From Gambelia wislizenii (taxonomy: Eukaryota > Chordata > Lepidosauria > Squamata > Crotaphytidae): DNA of 64,000 bases. Below are positions 19,003 through 33,014 of the stretch, in pieces. The translations under genes were made by a program, and so were the position numbers. Within the stretch, counting starts at the first letter, position 1. Each line of letters opens with the position of its first letter. The notes below the pieces were generated by a model. That model was not told where the DNA came from. It saw only the letters and a program-made list of their open reading frames with translations, and made no database searches. The stretch lies in assembly GCA_030847615.1 (NCBI GenBank), contig JAUMIR010000014.1, forward strand, positions 14,608,501 to 14,672,500, written 5' to 3'.

Positions 19003-22000
19003 AGAGGGCAGAACAAGCAGAGGGGTGGTAGCAGGGGGCAGAACAAGCAGAGGGGTAGTTGCAGAGGGCAGACCAAGCAGAGGGGTGGTTGCAGAAGGCA
19101 GACCAAGCAGAGGGGTGGTTGCAGGGGGCAGAACAAGCAGAGGGGTAGTTGCAGGGGGCAGAACAAGCAGAGGTGTGGTGGCAGGGGGCAGAACAAGCAG
19201 AGGGGTGGTGGCAGGGGGAAGAACAAGCAGAGGGGTGGCTGCAGGGGGCAGAACAAGCAGAGGGGTGGTTTCCGGGGGCAGAAAAGGAGAGGGGTGGGTG
19301 CAGGGGGCAGAACAAGCGGAGGGGTGGTTGAAGGGGGCACAACAAGTGGAGGGGTGGTTGCAGGGGGCAGAACAAGCGGAGGGGTGGTTGCAGAGGGCAG
19401 AACAAGCAGAGGGGTGGTTGCAGGGGGCAGAACAAGCAGAGGGGTGGTGCAAGGGGGCAGAACAAGCGGAGAGCTGGTGGCAGGGGTAGAACAAGCAGAG
19501 GGGTGGTTGCAGGGGGCAGAAGAAGCGGAGGGGGTGGTTGCAGGGGGCAGAACAAGCGGAGGGTGGTTGCAGGGGGCAGAACAAGCGGAGGGTGGTTGCA
19601 GGGGGCGGAACAAGCAGAGGGGTGGTTGCAGGGGGCAGAACAAGCAGAGGGGTGGTGGCAGGGGGCAGAACAAGCAGAGGGATGGTTGCAGGGAGCAGAC
19701 CAAGCAGAGGGGAGGTGGTAGGGGGCAGAACAAGCAGAGGGGTGGTGGCAGGGGGAAGAACAAGCAGAGGGGTGGTGGCAGGGGGCAGAAAAAGCAGAGG
19801 GGTGGTGGCAGGGGGCAGAAAAAGCAGAGGGGTGGGTGCAGGGGGCAGAAAAGGAGAGGGGTGGGTGCAGGGGGCAGAACAAGCGGAGGGGTGGTTGAAG
19901 GGGCACAACAAGCGGAGGGGTGGTTGCAGGGGGCAGAACAAGCGGAGGGGTGGTTGCAGGGGGCAGAACAAGCAGAGGGGTGGTGCAAGGGGGCAGAACA
20001 AGCAGAGGGGTGGTGCAAGGGGGCAGAACAAGCGGAGAGCTGGTGGCAGGGGGTAGAACAAGCGGAGGGGTGGTTGCAGGGGGCAGAAGAAGCGGAGGGG
20101 GTGGTTGCAGGGGGCAGAACAAGCAGAGGGGTGGTTGCAGGGGGAGGAACAAGCAGAGGGGTGGTTGCAGGGGGCAGAACAAGCAGCGGGGTGGTTGCAG
20201 GGGGCAGAACAAGCAGAGGGGTGGTTGCAGGGGGCAGAAAGAGCAGAGGGGTGTTGCAGGGGGCAAAACAAGCGGAGGGGTGGTTGGAGGGGGCAGAAGA
20301 AGCAGAGGGATGGTTGCAGGGGGCAGAAGAAGCAGAGGGATGGTTGCAGGGGGCAGAACAAGCAGAGGGATGGTTGCAGGGAGCAGACCAAGCAGAGGGG
20401 AGGTGTTAGGGGGCAGAACAAGCAGAGGGGTGGTGGCAGGGGGCAGAACAAGCAGAGGGGTGGTTGCAGGAGGCAGAACAAGCGAAGAGGTGGTTGCAGG
20501 GGGCAAAACAAGAAGAGGGATGGTTGCAGGGGGCAAAACAAGCAGAGGGATGGTTGCAGGGGGCAGAACAAGCAGAGGGATGGTTGCAGGGGGCAGACCA
20601 AGCAGAGGGTAGGTGGCAGGGGGAAGAACAAGCAGAGGGGTGGTGGCAGGGGGCAGAAAAAGCAGAGGGATGGTTGCAGGGGGCAGAAAAAGCAGAGAGA
20701 TGGTTGCAGGGGGCATACCAAGCAGAGGGGAGGTGGCAGGGGGCAGAACAAGCAGAGGGGTGGTTGCAGGGGGCAGAACAAGCAGAGGGATGGTTGCAGT
20801 GGGCAGAACAAGCAGAGGGATGGTTGCAGGGGGCAGACCAAGCAGAGGGGAGGTGGCAGGGGGAAGAACAAGCAGAGGGGTGGTTGCAGGGGGCAAAACA
20901 AGCAGAGGGATGGTTGCAGGGGCAGAACAAGCAGAGGGATGGTTGCAGGGGGCAGAACAAGCAGAGGGGTGGTGGCAGGGGGAAGAACAAGCAGAGGGGT
21001 GGTGGCAGGGGGCAGAAAAAGCAGAGGTGTGGTTGCAGGGGGAAGAACAAGTAGAGGGGTGGTTGCAGGGGGCAGAACAAGCGGAGGGGTGGTTGCAGGG
21101 GGCAGAACAAGCGGAGGGGTGGTTGCAGGGGGCAGAACAAGCGGAGGGGTGGTTGCAGGGGGCAGAACAAGCAGAGGGGTGGTTGCAGGGGGCAGAACAA
21201 GCAGAGGGGTGGTTGCAGGGGGCAGAACAAGCGAAGGGGTGGTTGCCGGGGGAAGAACAAGCAGAGGGATGGTTGCAGGGGGCAAAACAAGCAGAGGGAT
21301 GGTTACAGGGGGCAGAACAAGCAGAGGGGAGGTGGCAGGGGGAAGAACAAGCAGAGGGGTGGTGGCAGGGGGCAGAAAAAGCAGAGGAGTGATAGAAGGG
21401 GGCAGAACAAGCAGAGGGGTGGTGGCAGGGGGCAGAATAAGCAGACGTGTGGTGGCAGAGGGTTGAAGAAGCGAAAGGGTGGTGACAGGGGGCAGAACAA
21501 GCAGAGGGATGGTTGCAGGGGGCAGAAGAAGCAGAGGGGTGGTGGCAGGGGGCAGAAAAAGCAGAGGGGTGATGGCAGGGGGCAGAACAAGCAGAGGGAT
21601 GGTTGCAGGGGGCAGACCAAGCAGAGGGGAGGTGGCAGGGGGAAGAACAAGCAGAGCGGTGGTGGCAGGGCGCAGAAAAAGCAGAGGGGTGGTTCCAGGG
21701 GGCAGAACAAGCAGAGGGGTGGTTGCAGGGGGCAGAACAAGTAGAGGGGTGGTTGCAGGGGGTAGAACAAGCGAAGGGGTGGTTGCAGGGGGCAGAACAA
21801 GTAGAGGGGTGGTTGCAGGGGGCAGAAGAAGCGGAGGGGTGGTTGCAGGGGGCAGAACAAGCGGAAGGGTGGTTGCAGGGGGCAGAACAAGCAGAGGGGT
21901 GGTTGCAGGGGGCAGAACAAGCAGAGGGGAGGTAGCAGGGGGCAGAACGAGCAGAGGGGTGGTAGCAGGGGGCAGAACGAGCAGCGGGGTGGTGGCAGGT

Positions 22001-25000
22001 GGCAGAAAGAGCAGCGGGGTGGTAGCAGGGGGCAGAACGAGCAGCGGGGTGGTTGCAGGGGGCAGAACGAGCAGCGGGGTGGTGGCAGGGGGCAGAACAA
22101 GCAGAGGGGTGGTTGCAGGGGGCAGAACAAGCAGAGGGGTGGTTGCAGAGGGCAGAAGAAGCAGAGGGGTGGTTGCAGGGGGCAGAACAAGCAGAGGGGT
22201 GGTTGCAGGGGCAGAACAAGCAGAGGGATGGTTGCAGGGGGCAGAACAAGCAGAGGGGTGGTTGCAGGGGAAAGAACAAGCAGAGGGGTGGTTTCCGGGG
22301 GCGGAACAAGCGGAGGGTGGTTGCAGGGGGTGGAACAAGCAGAGGGGTGGTGGTAGGGGGAAGAACAAGCGGAGGGGTGGTGGCAGGGGGCAGAAGAAGC
22401 AGAGGGGTGGTTGCAGGGGGCAGAACAAGCGAAGGGGGTGGTTGCAGTTGGAAGAACAAGCGGAGGGGGGTTGCAGGGGGAAGAACAAGCAGAGGGGTGG
22501 TTGCAGGGGGCAGAAAAAGCAGAGGGGTGGTAGCAGGGGGCAGAACGAGCAGAGGGGTGGTAGCAGGGGGCAGAACGAGCAGCGGGGTGGTGGCAGGAGG
22601 CAGAACGAGCAGCGGGGTGGTTGCAGGGGGCAGAACGAGCAGCGGGGTGATTGCAGGGGGCAGAACAAGCAGAGGGGTGGTTGCAGGGGCAGAACAAGCA
22701 GAGGGATGGTTGCAGGGGGCAGAACAAGCAGAGGGACGGTTGCAGGGAGCAGACCAAGCAGAGGGGAGGTGGTAGGGGGCAGAACAAGCAGAGGGGTGGT
22801 GGCAGGGGGCAGAACAAGCAGAGAGGTGGTGGCAGGGGGCAGAAAAAGCAGAGGGGTGGTTGCAGGGGGCAGAAAAGGAGAGTGGTGGGTGCAGGGGGCA
22901 GAACAAGCGGAGGGGTGGTTGAAGGGGGCACAACAAGCGGAGGGGTGGTTGCAGGGGGCAGAACAAGCGGAGGGGTGGTTGCAGAGGGCAGAACAAGCGG
23001 AGGGGTGGTTGCAGGGGGCAGAACAAGCAGAGGGGTGGTGCAAGGGGGCAGAACAAGCGGAGAGCTGGTGGCAGGGGGTAGAACAAGCGGAGGGATGGTT
23101 GCAGGGGGCAGAAGAAGCGGAGGGGGTGGTTGCAGGGGGCAGAACAAGCGGAGGGTGGTTGCAGGGGGCGGAACAAGCAGAGGGGTGGTTGCAGGGGGCA
23201 GAACAAGCAGCGGGGTGGTTGCAGGGGGCAGAACAAGCAGAGGGGTGGTGGCAGGGGGCAGAAAGAGCAGAGGGGTGTTGCAGGGGGAAGAACAAGCGGA
23301 GGGGTGGTTGCAGGGGGCAAAAGAAGCAGAGGGATGGTTGCAGGGGGCAAAACAAGCAGAGGGATGGTTGCAGGGGGCAGAACAAGCAGAGGGATGGTTG
23401 CAGGGGGCAGACCAAGCAGAGGGGAGGTGGCAGGGGGAAGAACAAGCAGAGGGGTGGTGGCAGGGGGCAGAACAAGCAGAGGGATGGTTGCAGGGGGCAG
23501 ACCAAGCAGAGGGGAGGTGGCAGGGGGAAGAACAAGCAGAGGGGTGGTGGCAGGGCGCAGAAAAAGCAGAGGGGTGGTTTCCGGGGGCAGAAAAGGAGAG
23601 GGGTGGTTGCAGGGGGCAGAACAAGCGGAGGGGTGGTTGCAGAGGGCAGAACAAGCAGAGGGGTGGTTGCAGGGGGCAGAACAAGCAGATGGGTGGTGCA
23701 AGGGGGCAGAACAAGCGGAGAGCTGGTGGCAGGGGGTAGAACAAGCAGAGGGGTGGTTGCAGGGGGCAGAAGAAGCGGAGGGGGTGGTTGCAGGGGGCAG
23801 AACAAGCGGAGGGTGGTTGCAGGGGGCGGAACAAGCAGAGGGATGGTTGCAGGGGGCAGAACAAGCAGAGGGACGGTTGCAGGGAGCAGACCAAGCAGAG
23901 GGGAGGTGGTAGGGGGCAGAACAAGCAGAGGGGTGGTGGCAGGGGGCAGAAGAAGCGGAGGGGGTGGTTGCAGGGGGCAGAACAAGCGGAGGGTGGTTGC
24001 AGGGGGCGGAACAAGCAGAGGGGTGGTTGCAGGGGGCAGAACAAGCAGCGGGGTGGTTGCAGGGGGCAGAACAAGCAGAGGGGTGGTGGCAGGGGGCAGA
24101 AAGAGCAGAGGGGTGTTGCAGGGGGAAGAACAAGCGGAGGGGTGGTTGCAGGGGGCAGAAGAAGCAGAGAGGTGGTTGCAGGGGGCAGAAGAAGCAGAGG
24201 GATGGTTGCAGGGGGCAGAACAAGCAGAGGGATGGTTGCAGGGAGCAGACCAAGCAGAGGGGAGGTGGTAGGGGGCAGAACAAGCAGAGGGGTGGTTGCA
24301 GGGGGCAGAACAAGCGAAGGGGTGGTTGCAGGGGGCAAAACAAGGAGAGGGATGGTTGCAGGGGGCAAAACAAGCAGAGGGATGGTTGCAGGGGGCAGAA
24401 CCAGCAGAGGGATCGTTGCAGGGGGCAGACCAAGCAGAGGGGAGGTGGCAGGGGAAGAACAAGCAGCGGGGTGGTGGCAGGGGGCAGAAAAAGCAAAGGG
24501 ATGGTTGCAGGGGGCAGAACAGGCAGAGGGATGGTTGCAGGGGGCAGACCAAGCAGAGGGGAGGTGGCAGGGGGAAGAACAAGCAGAGGGGTGGTTGCAG
24601 GGGGCAGAACAAGCAGAGGGGTGGTTGCAGGGGGCAGAACAAGCAGAGGGATGGTTGCAGGCAGCAGACCAAGCAGAGGGGAGGTGGTAGGGGGCAGAAC
24701 AAGCAGAGGGGTGGTGGCAGGGGGCAGAACAAGCAGAGGGGTGGTTGCAGGGGGCAGAACAAGCGAAGGGGTGGTTGCAGGGGGCAAAACAAGCAGAGGG
24801 ATGGTTGCAGGGGGCAAAACAAGCAGAGGGATGGTTGCAGGGGGCAGAACAAGCAGAGGGATGGTTGCAGGGGGCAGACCAAGCAGAGGGGAGGTGGCAG
24901 GGGGAAGAACAAGCAGAGGGATGGTTGCAGGGGGCAGAACAAGCAGAGGGATGGTTGCAGGGGGCAGACCAAGCAGAGGGGAGGTGGCAGGGGGAAGAAC

Positions 25001-28000
25001 AAGCAGAGGGGTGGTTGCAGGGGGCAGAACAAGCAGAGGGATGGTTGCAGGGGGCAGACCAAGCAGAGGGGAGGTGGCAGGGGGAAGAACAAGCAGAGGG
25101 GTGGTTGCAGGGGGCAAAACAAGCAGAGGGATGGTTGCAGGGGCAGAACAAGCAGAGGGATGGTTGCAGGGGGCAGAACAAGCAGAGGGGTGGTGGCAGG
25201 GGGAAGAACAAGCAGAGGGGTGGTGGCAGGGGGCAGAAAAAGCAGAGGGGTGGTTGCAGGGGGCAGAACAAGTAGAGGGGTTGTTGCAAGGGGCAGAACA
25301 AGCGGAGGGGTGGTTGCAGGGGGCAGAACAAGCAGAGGGGTGGTTGCAGGGGGCAGAACAAGCGAAGGGGTGGTTGCCGGGGGAAGAACAAGCAGAGGGA
25401 TGGTTGCAGGGGGCAAAACAAGCAGAGGGATGGTTGCAGGGGGCAGAACAAGCAGAGGGGAGGTGGCAGGGGGAAGAACAAGCAGAGGGGTGGTGGCAGG
25501 GGGCAGAAAAAGCAGAGGAGTGATAGAAGGGGGCAGAACAAGCAGAGGGGTGGTGGCAGGGGGCAGAATAAGCAGACGTGTGGTGGCAGAGGGTTGAAGA
25601 AGCGAAAGGGTGGTGACAGGGGGCAGAACAAGCAGAGGGATGGTTGCAGGGGGCAGAACAAGCAGAGGGATGGTTGCAGGGAGCAGACCAAGCAGAGGGG
25701 AGGTGGTAGGGGGCAGAACAAGCAGAGGGGTGGTTGCAGGGGGCAGAACAAGCGAAGGGGTGGTTGCAGGGGGCAAAACAAGGAGAGGGATGGTTGCAGG
25801 GGGCAAAACAAGCAGAGGGATGGTTGCAGGGGGCAGAACAAGCAGAGGGATCGTTGCAGGGGGCAGACCAAGCAGAGGGGAGGTGGCAGGGGGAAGAACA
25901 AGCAGCGGGCTGGTGGCAGGGGGCAGAAAAAGCAGAGGGATGGTTGCAGGGGGCAGAACAAGCAGAGGGATGGTTGCAGGGGGCAGACCAAGCAGAGGGG
26001 AGGTGGCAGGGGGAAGAACAAGCAGAGGGGTGGTTGCAGGGGGCAGAACAAGCAGAGGGGTGGTTGCAGGGGGCAGAACAAGCAGAGGGATGGTTGCAGG
26101 GAGCAGACCAAGCAGAGGGGAGGTGGTAGGGGGCAGAACAAGCAGAGGGGTGGTGGCAGGGGGCAGAACAAGCAGAGGGGTGGTTGCAGGGGGCAGAACA
26201 AGCGAAGGGGTGGTTGCAGGGGGCAAAACAAGCAGAGGGATGGTTGCAGGGGGCAAAACAAGCAGAGGGATGGTTGCAGGGGGCAGAACAAGCAGAGGGA
26301 TGGTTGCAGGGGGCAGACCAAGCAGAGGGGAGGTGGCAGGGGGAAGAACAAGCAGAGGGATGGTTGCAGGGGGCAGAACAAGCAGAGGGATGGTTGCAGG
26401 GGGCAGACCAAGCAGAGGGGAGGTGGCAGGGGGAAGAACAAGCAGAGGGGTGGTTGCAGGGGGCAGAACAAGCAGAGGGATGGTTGCAGGGGGCAGACCA
26501 AGCAGAGGGTAGGTGGCAGGGGGAACAACAACCAGAGGGGTGGTTGCAGGGGGCAAAACAAGCAGAGGGATGGTTGCAGGGGCAGAACAAGCAGAGGGAT
26601 GGTTGCAGGGGGCAGAACAAGCAGAGGGGTGGTGGCAGGGGGAAGAACAAGCAGAGGGGTGGTGGCAGGGGGCAGAAAAAGCAGAGGGGTGGTTGCAGGG
26701 GGCAGAACAAGTAGAGGGGTGGTTGCAGGGGGCAGAACAAGCGGAGGGGTGGTTGCAGGGGGCAGAACAAGCGGAGGGGTGGTTGCAGGGGGCAGAACAA
26801 GCAGAGGGGTGGTTGCAGGGGGAAGAACAAGCGAAGGGGTGGTTGCCGGGGGAAGAACAAGCAGAGGGATGGTTGCAGGGGGCAAAACAAGCAGAGGGAT
26901 GGTTGCAGGGGGCAGAACAAGCAGAGGGGAGGTGGCAGGGGGAAGAACAAGCAGAGGGGTGGTGGCAGGGGGCAGAAAAAGCAGAGGAGTGATAGAAGGG
27001 GGCAGAACAAGCAGAGGGGTGGTGGCAGGGGGCAGAATAAGCAGACGTGTGGTGGCAGAGGGTTGAAGAAGCGAAAGGGTGGTGACAGGGGGCAGAACAA
27101 GCAGAGGGATGGTTGCAGGGGGCAGAACAAGCAGAGCGGTGGTGGCAGGGGGCAGAAAAAGCAGAGGGGTGATGGCAAGGGGCAGAACAAGCAGAGGGAT
27201 GGTTGCAGGGGGCAGACCAAGCAGAGGGGAGGTGGCAGGGGGAAGAACAAGTAGAGGGGTGGTGGCAGGGCGCAGAAAAAGCAGAGGGGTGGTTCCAGGG
27301 GGCAGAACAAGCAGAGGGGTGGTTGCAGGGGGCAGAACAAGCAGAGGGGTGGTTGCAGGGGGCAGAACAAGTAGAGGGGTGGTTGCAGGGGGCAGAACAA
27401 GCGAAGGGGTGGTTGCAGGGGGCAGAACAAGCGAAGGGGTGGTTGCAGGGGGCAGAACAAGCAGAGGGGTGGTGGCAGGGGGCAGAACAAGCAGAGGGGT
27501 GGTTTCCGGGGGCAGAACAAGCGGAGTGTGGTTGCAGGGGGCGGAACAAGCAGAGGGGTGGTTGCAGGGGAGAGAACAAGCAGAGGGGTGGTGGCAGGGG
27601 GCAGAACAAGCAGAGGGATGGTTGCAGGGAGCAGACCAAGCAGAGGGGAGGTGGTAGGGGGCAGAACAAGCAGAGGGGTGGTGGCAGGCGGAAGAACAAG
27701 CAGAGGGGTGGTGGCAGGGGGCAGAAAAAGCAGAGGGGTGGTTGCAGGGGGCAGAAAAGGAGAGGGGTGGGTGCAGGGGGCAGAACAAGCGGAGGGGTGG
27801 TTGAAGGGGGCACAACAAGCGGAGGGGTGGTTGAAGGGGGCACAACAAGCGGAGGGGTGGTTGCAGGGGGCAGAACAAGCGGAGGGGTAGTTGCAGAGGG
27901 CAGAACAAGCAGAGGGGTGGTTGCAGGGGGCAGAACAAGCAGAGGGGTGGTGCAAGGGGGCAGAACAAGCGGAGGGCTGGTGGCAGGGGGTAGAACAAGG

Positions 28001-31000
28001 AGAGGGGTGGTTGCAGGGGGCAGAAGAAGCGGAGGGGGTGGTTGCAGGGGGCAGAACAAGCGGAGGGTGGTTGCAGGGGGCGGAACAAGCAGAAGGGTGG
28101 TTGCAGGGGGCAGAACAAGCAGCGGGGTGGTTGCAGGGGGCAGAACAAGCAGAGGGATGGTTGCAGGGAGCAGACCAAGCAGAGGGGAGGTGGTAGGGGT
28201 AGAACAAGCAGAGGGGTGGTGGCAGGGGGAAGAACAAGCAGAGGGGTGGTGGCAGGGGGCAGAAAAAGCAGAGGGGTGGTGGCAGGGGGCAGAAAAAGCA
28301 GAGGGGTGGGTGCAGGGGGCAGAAAAGGAGAGGGGTGGGTGCAGGGGGCAGAACAAGCGGAGGGGTGGTTGAAGGGGGCACAACAAGCGGAGGTGTGGTT
28401 GCAGGGGGCAGAACAAGCGGAGGGGTGGTTGCAGGGGGCAGAACAAGCAGAGGGGTGGTGCAAGGGGGCAGAACAAGCAGAGGGGTGGTGCAAGGGGGCA
28501 GAACAAGCGGAGAGCTGGTGGCAGGGGGTAGAACAAGCGGAGGGGTGGTTGCAGGGGGCAGAAGAAGCGGAGGGGGTGGTTGCAGGGGGCAGAACAAGCA
28601 GAGGGGTGGTTGCAGGGGGAGGAACAAGCAGAGGGGTGGTTGCAGGGGGCAGAACAAGCAGCGGGGTGGTTGCAGGGGGCAGAACAAGCAGAGGGGTGGT
28701 TGCAGGGGGAAGAAAGAGCAGAGGGGTGTTGCAGGGGGCAGAACAAGCGGAGGGGTGGTTGGAGGGGGCAGAAGAAGCAGAGGGATGGTTGCAGGGGGCA
28801 GAAGAAGCAGAGGGATGGTTGCAGGGGGCAGAACAAGCAGAGGGATGGTTGCAGGGAGCAGACCAAGCAGAGGGGAGGTGTTAGGGGGCAGAACAAGCAG
28901 AGGGGTGGTGGCAGGGGGCAGAACAAGCAGAGGGGTGGTTGAAGGAGGCAGAACAAGCGAAGAGGTGGTTGCAGGGGGCAAAACAAGAAGAGGGATGGTT
29001 GCAGGGGGCAAAACAAGCAGAGGGATGGTTGCAGGGGGCAGAACAAGCAGAGGGATGGTTGCAGGGGGCAGACCAAGCAGAGGGTAGGTGGCAGGGGGAA
29101 GAACAAGCAGAGGGGTGGTGGCAGGGGGCAGAAAAAGCAGAGGGATGGTTGCAGGGGGCAGAAAAAGCAGAGAGATGGTTGCAGGGGGCATACCAAGCAG
29201 AGGGGAGGTGGCAGGGGGCAGAACAAGCAGAGGGGTGGTTGCAGGGGGCAGAACAAGCAGAGGGATGGTTGCAGTGGGCAGAACAAGCAGAGGGATGGTT
29301 GCAGGGGGCAGACCAAGCAGAGGGGAGGTGGCAGGGGGAAGAACAAGCAGAGGGGTGGTTGCAGGGGGCAAAACAAGCAGAGGGATGGTTGCAGGGGCAG
29401 AACAAGCAGAGGGATGGTTGCAGGGGGCAGAACAAGCAGAGGGGTGGTGGCAGGGGGAAGAACAAGCAGAGGGGTGGTGGCAGGGGGCAGAAAAAGCAGA
29501 GGTGTGGTTGCAGGGGGAAGAACAAGTAGAGGGGTGGTTGCAGGGGGCAGAACAAGCGGAGGGGTGGTTGCAGGGGGCAGAACAAGCGGAGGGGTGGTTG
29601 CAGGGGGCAGAACAAGCGGAGGGGTGGTTGCAGGGGGCAGAACAAGCAGAGGGGTGGTTGCAGGGGGCAGAACAAGCGAAGGGGTGGTTGCCGGGGGAAG
29701 AACAAGCAGAGGGATGGTTGCAGGGGGCAAAACAAGCAGAGGGATAGTTACAGGGGGCAGAACAAGCAGAGGGGAGGTGGCAGGGGGAAGAACAAGCAGA
29801 GGGGTGGTGGCAGGGGGCAGAAAAAGCAGAGGAGTGATAGAAGGGGGCAGAACAAGCAGAGGGGTGGTGGCAGGGGGCAGAATAAGCAGACGTGTGGTGG
29901 CAGAGGGTTGAAGAAGCGAAAGGGTGGTGACAGGGGGCAGAACAAGCAGAGGGATGGTTGCAGGGGGCAGAACAAGCAGAGGGGTGGTGGCAGGGGGCAG
30001 AAAAAGCAGAGGGGTGATGGCAGGGGGCAGAACAAGCAGAGGGATGGTTGCAGGGGGCAGACCAAGCAGAGGGGAGGTGGCAGGGGGAAGAACAAGCAGA
30101 GCGGTGGTGGCAGGGCGCAGAAAAAGCAGAGGGGTGGTTCCAGGGGGCAGAACAAGCAGAGGGGTGGTTGCAGGGGGCAGAACAAGTAGAGGGGTGGTTG
30201 CAGGGGGCAGAACAAGCGAAGGGGTGGTTGCAGGGGGCAGAACAAGTAGAGGGGTGGTTGCAGGGGGCAGAAGAAGCGGAGGGGTGGTTGCAGGGGGCAG
30301 AACAAGCGGAAGGGTGGTTGCAGGGGGCAGAACAAGCAGAGGGGTGGTTGCAGGGGGCAGAACAAGCAGAGGGGAGGTAGCAGGGGGCAGAACGAGCAGA
30401 GGGGTGGTAGCAGGGGGCAGAACGAGCAGCGGGGTGGTGGGAGGTGGCAGAAAGAGCAGCGGGGTGGTAGCAGGGGGCAGAACGAGCAGCGGGGTGGTTG
30501 CAGGGGGCAGAACGAGCAGCGGGGTGGTGGCAGGGGGCAGAACAAGCAGAGGGGTGGTTGCAGGGGGCAGAACAAGCAGAGGGGTGGTTGCAGAGGGCAG
30601 AAGAAGCAGAGGGGTGGTTGCAGGGGGCAGAACAAGCAGAGGGGTGGTTGCAGGGGCAGAACAAGCAGAGGGATGGTTGCAGGGGGCAGAACAAGCAGAG
30701 GGGTGGTTGCAGGGGAAAGAACAAGCAGAGGGGTGGTTTCCGGGGGCGGAACAAGCGGAGGGTGGTTGCAGGGGGTGGAACAAGCAGAGGGGTGGTGGTA
30801 GGGGGAAGAACAAGCGGAGGGGTGGTGGCAGGGGGCAGAAGAAGCAAAGGGGTGGTTGCAGGGGGCAGAACAAGCGAAGGGGGTGGTTGCAGTTGGAAGA
30901 ACAAGCGGAGGGGGGTTGCAGGGGGAAGAACAAGCAGAGGGGTGGTTGCAGGGGGCAGAAAAAGCAGAGGGGTGGTAGCAGGGGGCAGAACGAGCAGAGG

Positions 31001-33014
31001 GGTGGTAGCAGGGGGCAGAACGAGCAGCGGGGTGGTGGCAGGTGGCAGAACGAGCAGCGGGGTGGTTGCAGGGGGCAGAACGAGCAGCGGGGTGATTGCA
31101 GGGGGCAGAACAAGCAGAGGGGTGGTTGCAGGGGCAGAACAAGCAGAGGGATGGTTGCAGGGGGCAGAACAAGCAGAGGGACGGTTGCAGGGAGCAGACC
31201 AAGCAGAGGGGAGGTGGTAGGGGGCAGAACAAGCAGAGGGGTGGTGGCAGGGGGCAGAACAAGCAGAGAGTTGGTGGCAGGGGGCAGAAAAAGCAGAGGG
31301 GTGGTTGCAGGGGGCAGAAAAGGAGAGGGATGGTTGCAGGGGGCAGAACAAGCAGAGGGATGGTTGCAGGGGGCAGACCAAGCAGAGGGGAGGTGGCAGG
31401 GGGAAGAACAAGCAGAGGGGTGGTGGCAGGGGGCAGAACAAGCAGAGGGATGGTTGCAGGGGGCAGACCAAGCAGAGGGGAGGTGGCAGGGGGAAGAACA
31501 AGCAGAGGGGTGGTGGCAGGGCGCAGAAAAAGCAGAGGGGTGGTTTCCGGGGGCAGAAAAGGAGAGGGGTGGTTGCAGGGGGCAGAACAAGCGGAGGGGT
31601 GGTTGCAGAGGGCAGAACAAGCAGAGGGGTGGTTGCAGGGGGCAGAACAAGCAGAGGGGTGGTGCAAGGGGGCAGAACAAGCGGAGAGCTGGTGGCAGGG
31701 GGTAGAACAAGCAGAGGGGTGGTTGCAGGGGGCAGAAGAAGCGGAGGGGGTGGTTGCAGGGGGCAGAACAAGCGGAGGGTGGTTGCAGGGGGCGGAACAA
31801 GCAGAGGGATGGTTGCAGGGGGCAGAACAAGCAGAGGGACGGTTGCAGGGAGCAGACCAAGCAGAGGGAAGGTGGTAGGGGGCAGAACAAGCAGAGGGGT
31901 GGTGGCAGGGGGCAGAAGAAGCGGAGGGGGTGGTTGCAGGGGGCAGAACAAGCGGAGGGTGGTTGCAGGGGGCGGAACAAGCAGAGGGGTGGTTGCAGGG
32001 GGCAGAACAAGCAGCGGGGTGGTTGCAGGGGGCAGAACAAGCAGAGGGGTGGTGGCAGGGGGCAGAAAGAGCAGAGGGGTGTTGCAGGGGGAAGAACAAG
32101 CGGAGGGGTGGTTGCAGGGGGCAGAAGAAGCAGAGAGGTGGTTGCAGGGGGCAGAAGAAGCAGAGGGATGGTTGCAGGGGGCAGAACAAGCAGAGGGATG
32201 GTTGCAGGGAGCAGACCAAGCAGAGGGGAGGTGGTAGGGGGCAGAACAAGCAGAGGGGTGGTTGCAGGGGGCAGAACAAGCGAAGGGGTGGTTGCAGGGG
32301 GCAAAACAAGGAGAGGGATGGTTGCAGGGGGCAAAACAAGCAGAGGGATGGTTGCAGGGGGCAGAACCAGCAGAGGGATCGTTGCAGGGGGCAGACCAAG
32401 CAGAGGGGAGGTGGCAGGGGAAGAACAAGCAGCGGGGTGGTGGCAGGGGGCAGAAAAAGCAGAGGGATGGTTGCAGGGGGCAGAACAAGCAGAGGGATGG
32501 TTGCAGGGGGCAGACCAAGCAGAGGGGAGGTGGCAGGGGGAAGAACAAGCAGAGGGGTGGTTGCAGGGGGCAGAACAAGCAGAGGGGTGGTTGCAGGGGG
32601 CAGAACAAGCAGAGGGATGGTTGCAGGGAGCAGACCAAGCAGAGGGGAGGTGGTAGGGGGCAGAACAAGCAGAGGGGTGGTGGCAGGGGGCAGAACAAGC
32701 AGAGGGGTGGTTGCAGGGGGCAGAACAAGCGAAGGGGTGGTTGCAGGGGGCAAAACAAGCAGAGGGATGGTTGCAGGGGGCAAAACAAGCAGAGGGATGG
32801 TTGCAGGGGGCAGAACAAGCAGAGGGATGGTTGCAGGGGGCAGACCAAGCAGAGGGGAGGTGGCAGGGGGAAGAACAAGCAGAGGGATGGTTGCAGGGGG
32901 CAGAACAAGCAGAGGGATGGTTGCAGGGGGCAGACCAAGCAGAGGGGAGGTGGCAGGGGGAAGAACAAGCAGAGGGGTGGTTGCAGGGGGCAGAACAAGC
33001 AGAGGGATGGTTGC
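19003..33014. repeat. 14.0-kb higher-order segment, copy 1
   Basis: Rare unit variants recur at a constant offset of about 14,012 bp. Examples are the GTTGAAGAAGCGAAAGG unit at 21,463, 25,594, 27,063 and 29,908 against 35,476, 39,607, 41,016 and 43,861, and the GAACAACAACCAGAGG unit near 26,524 against 40,504. The left limit is near 19,003, where the units with GTTGCAGAGGGCAG and GTAGCAGG appear, and the right limit near 33,014, where that same series restarts. Confidence 0.85.
24200..27062. repeat. 1.44-1.47-kb local higher-order repeats inside copy 1
   Basis: The unit series starting at 24,296 recurs at 25,734, and the series at 24,745 recurs at 26,184 (offset about 1,439). The GTTGAAGAAGCGAAAGG marker at 25,594 recurs at 27,063 (offset 1,469). 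Corresponding spacing is seen at 39,607 to 41,016 (1,409, lacking 60 bp) and 47,573 to 49,042 (1,469). Confidence 0.75.
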
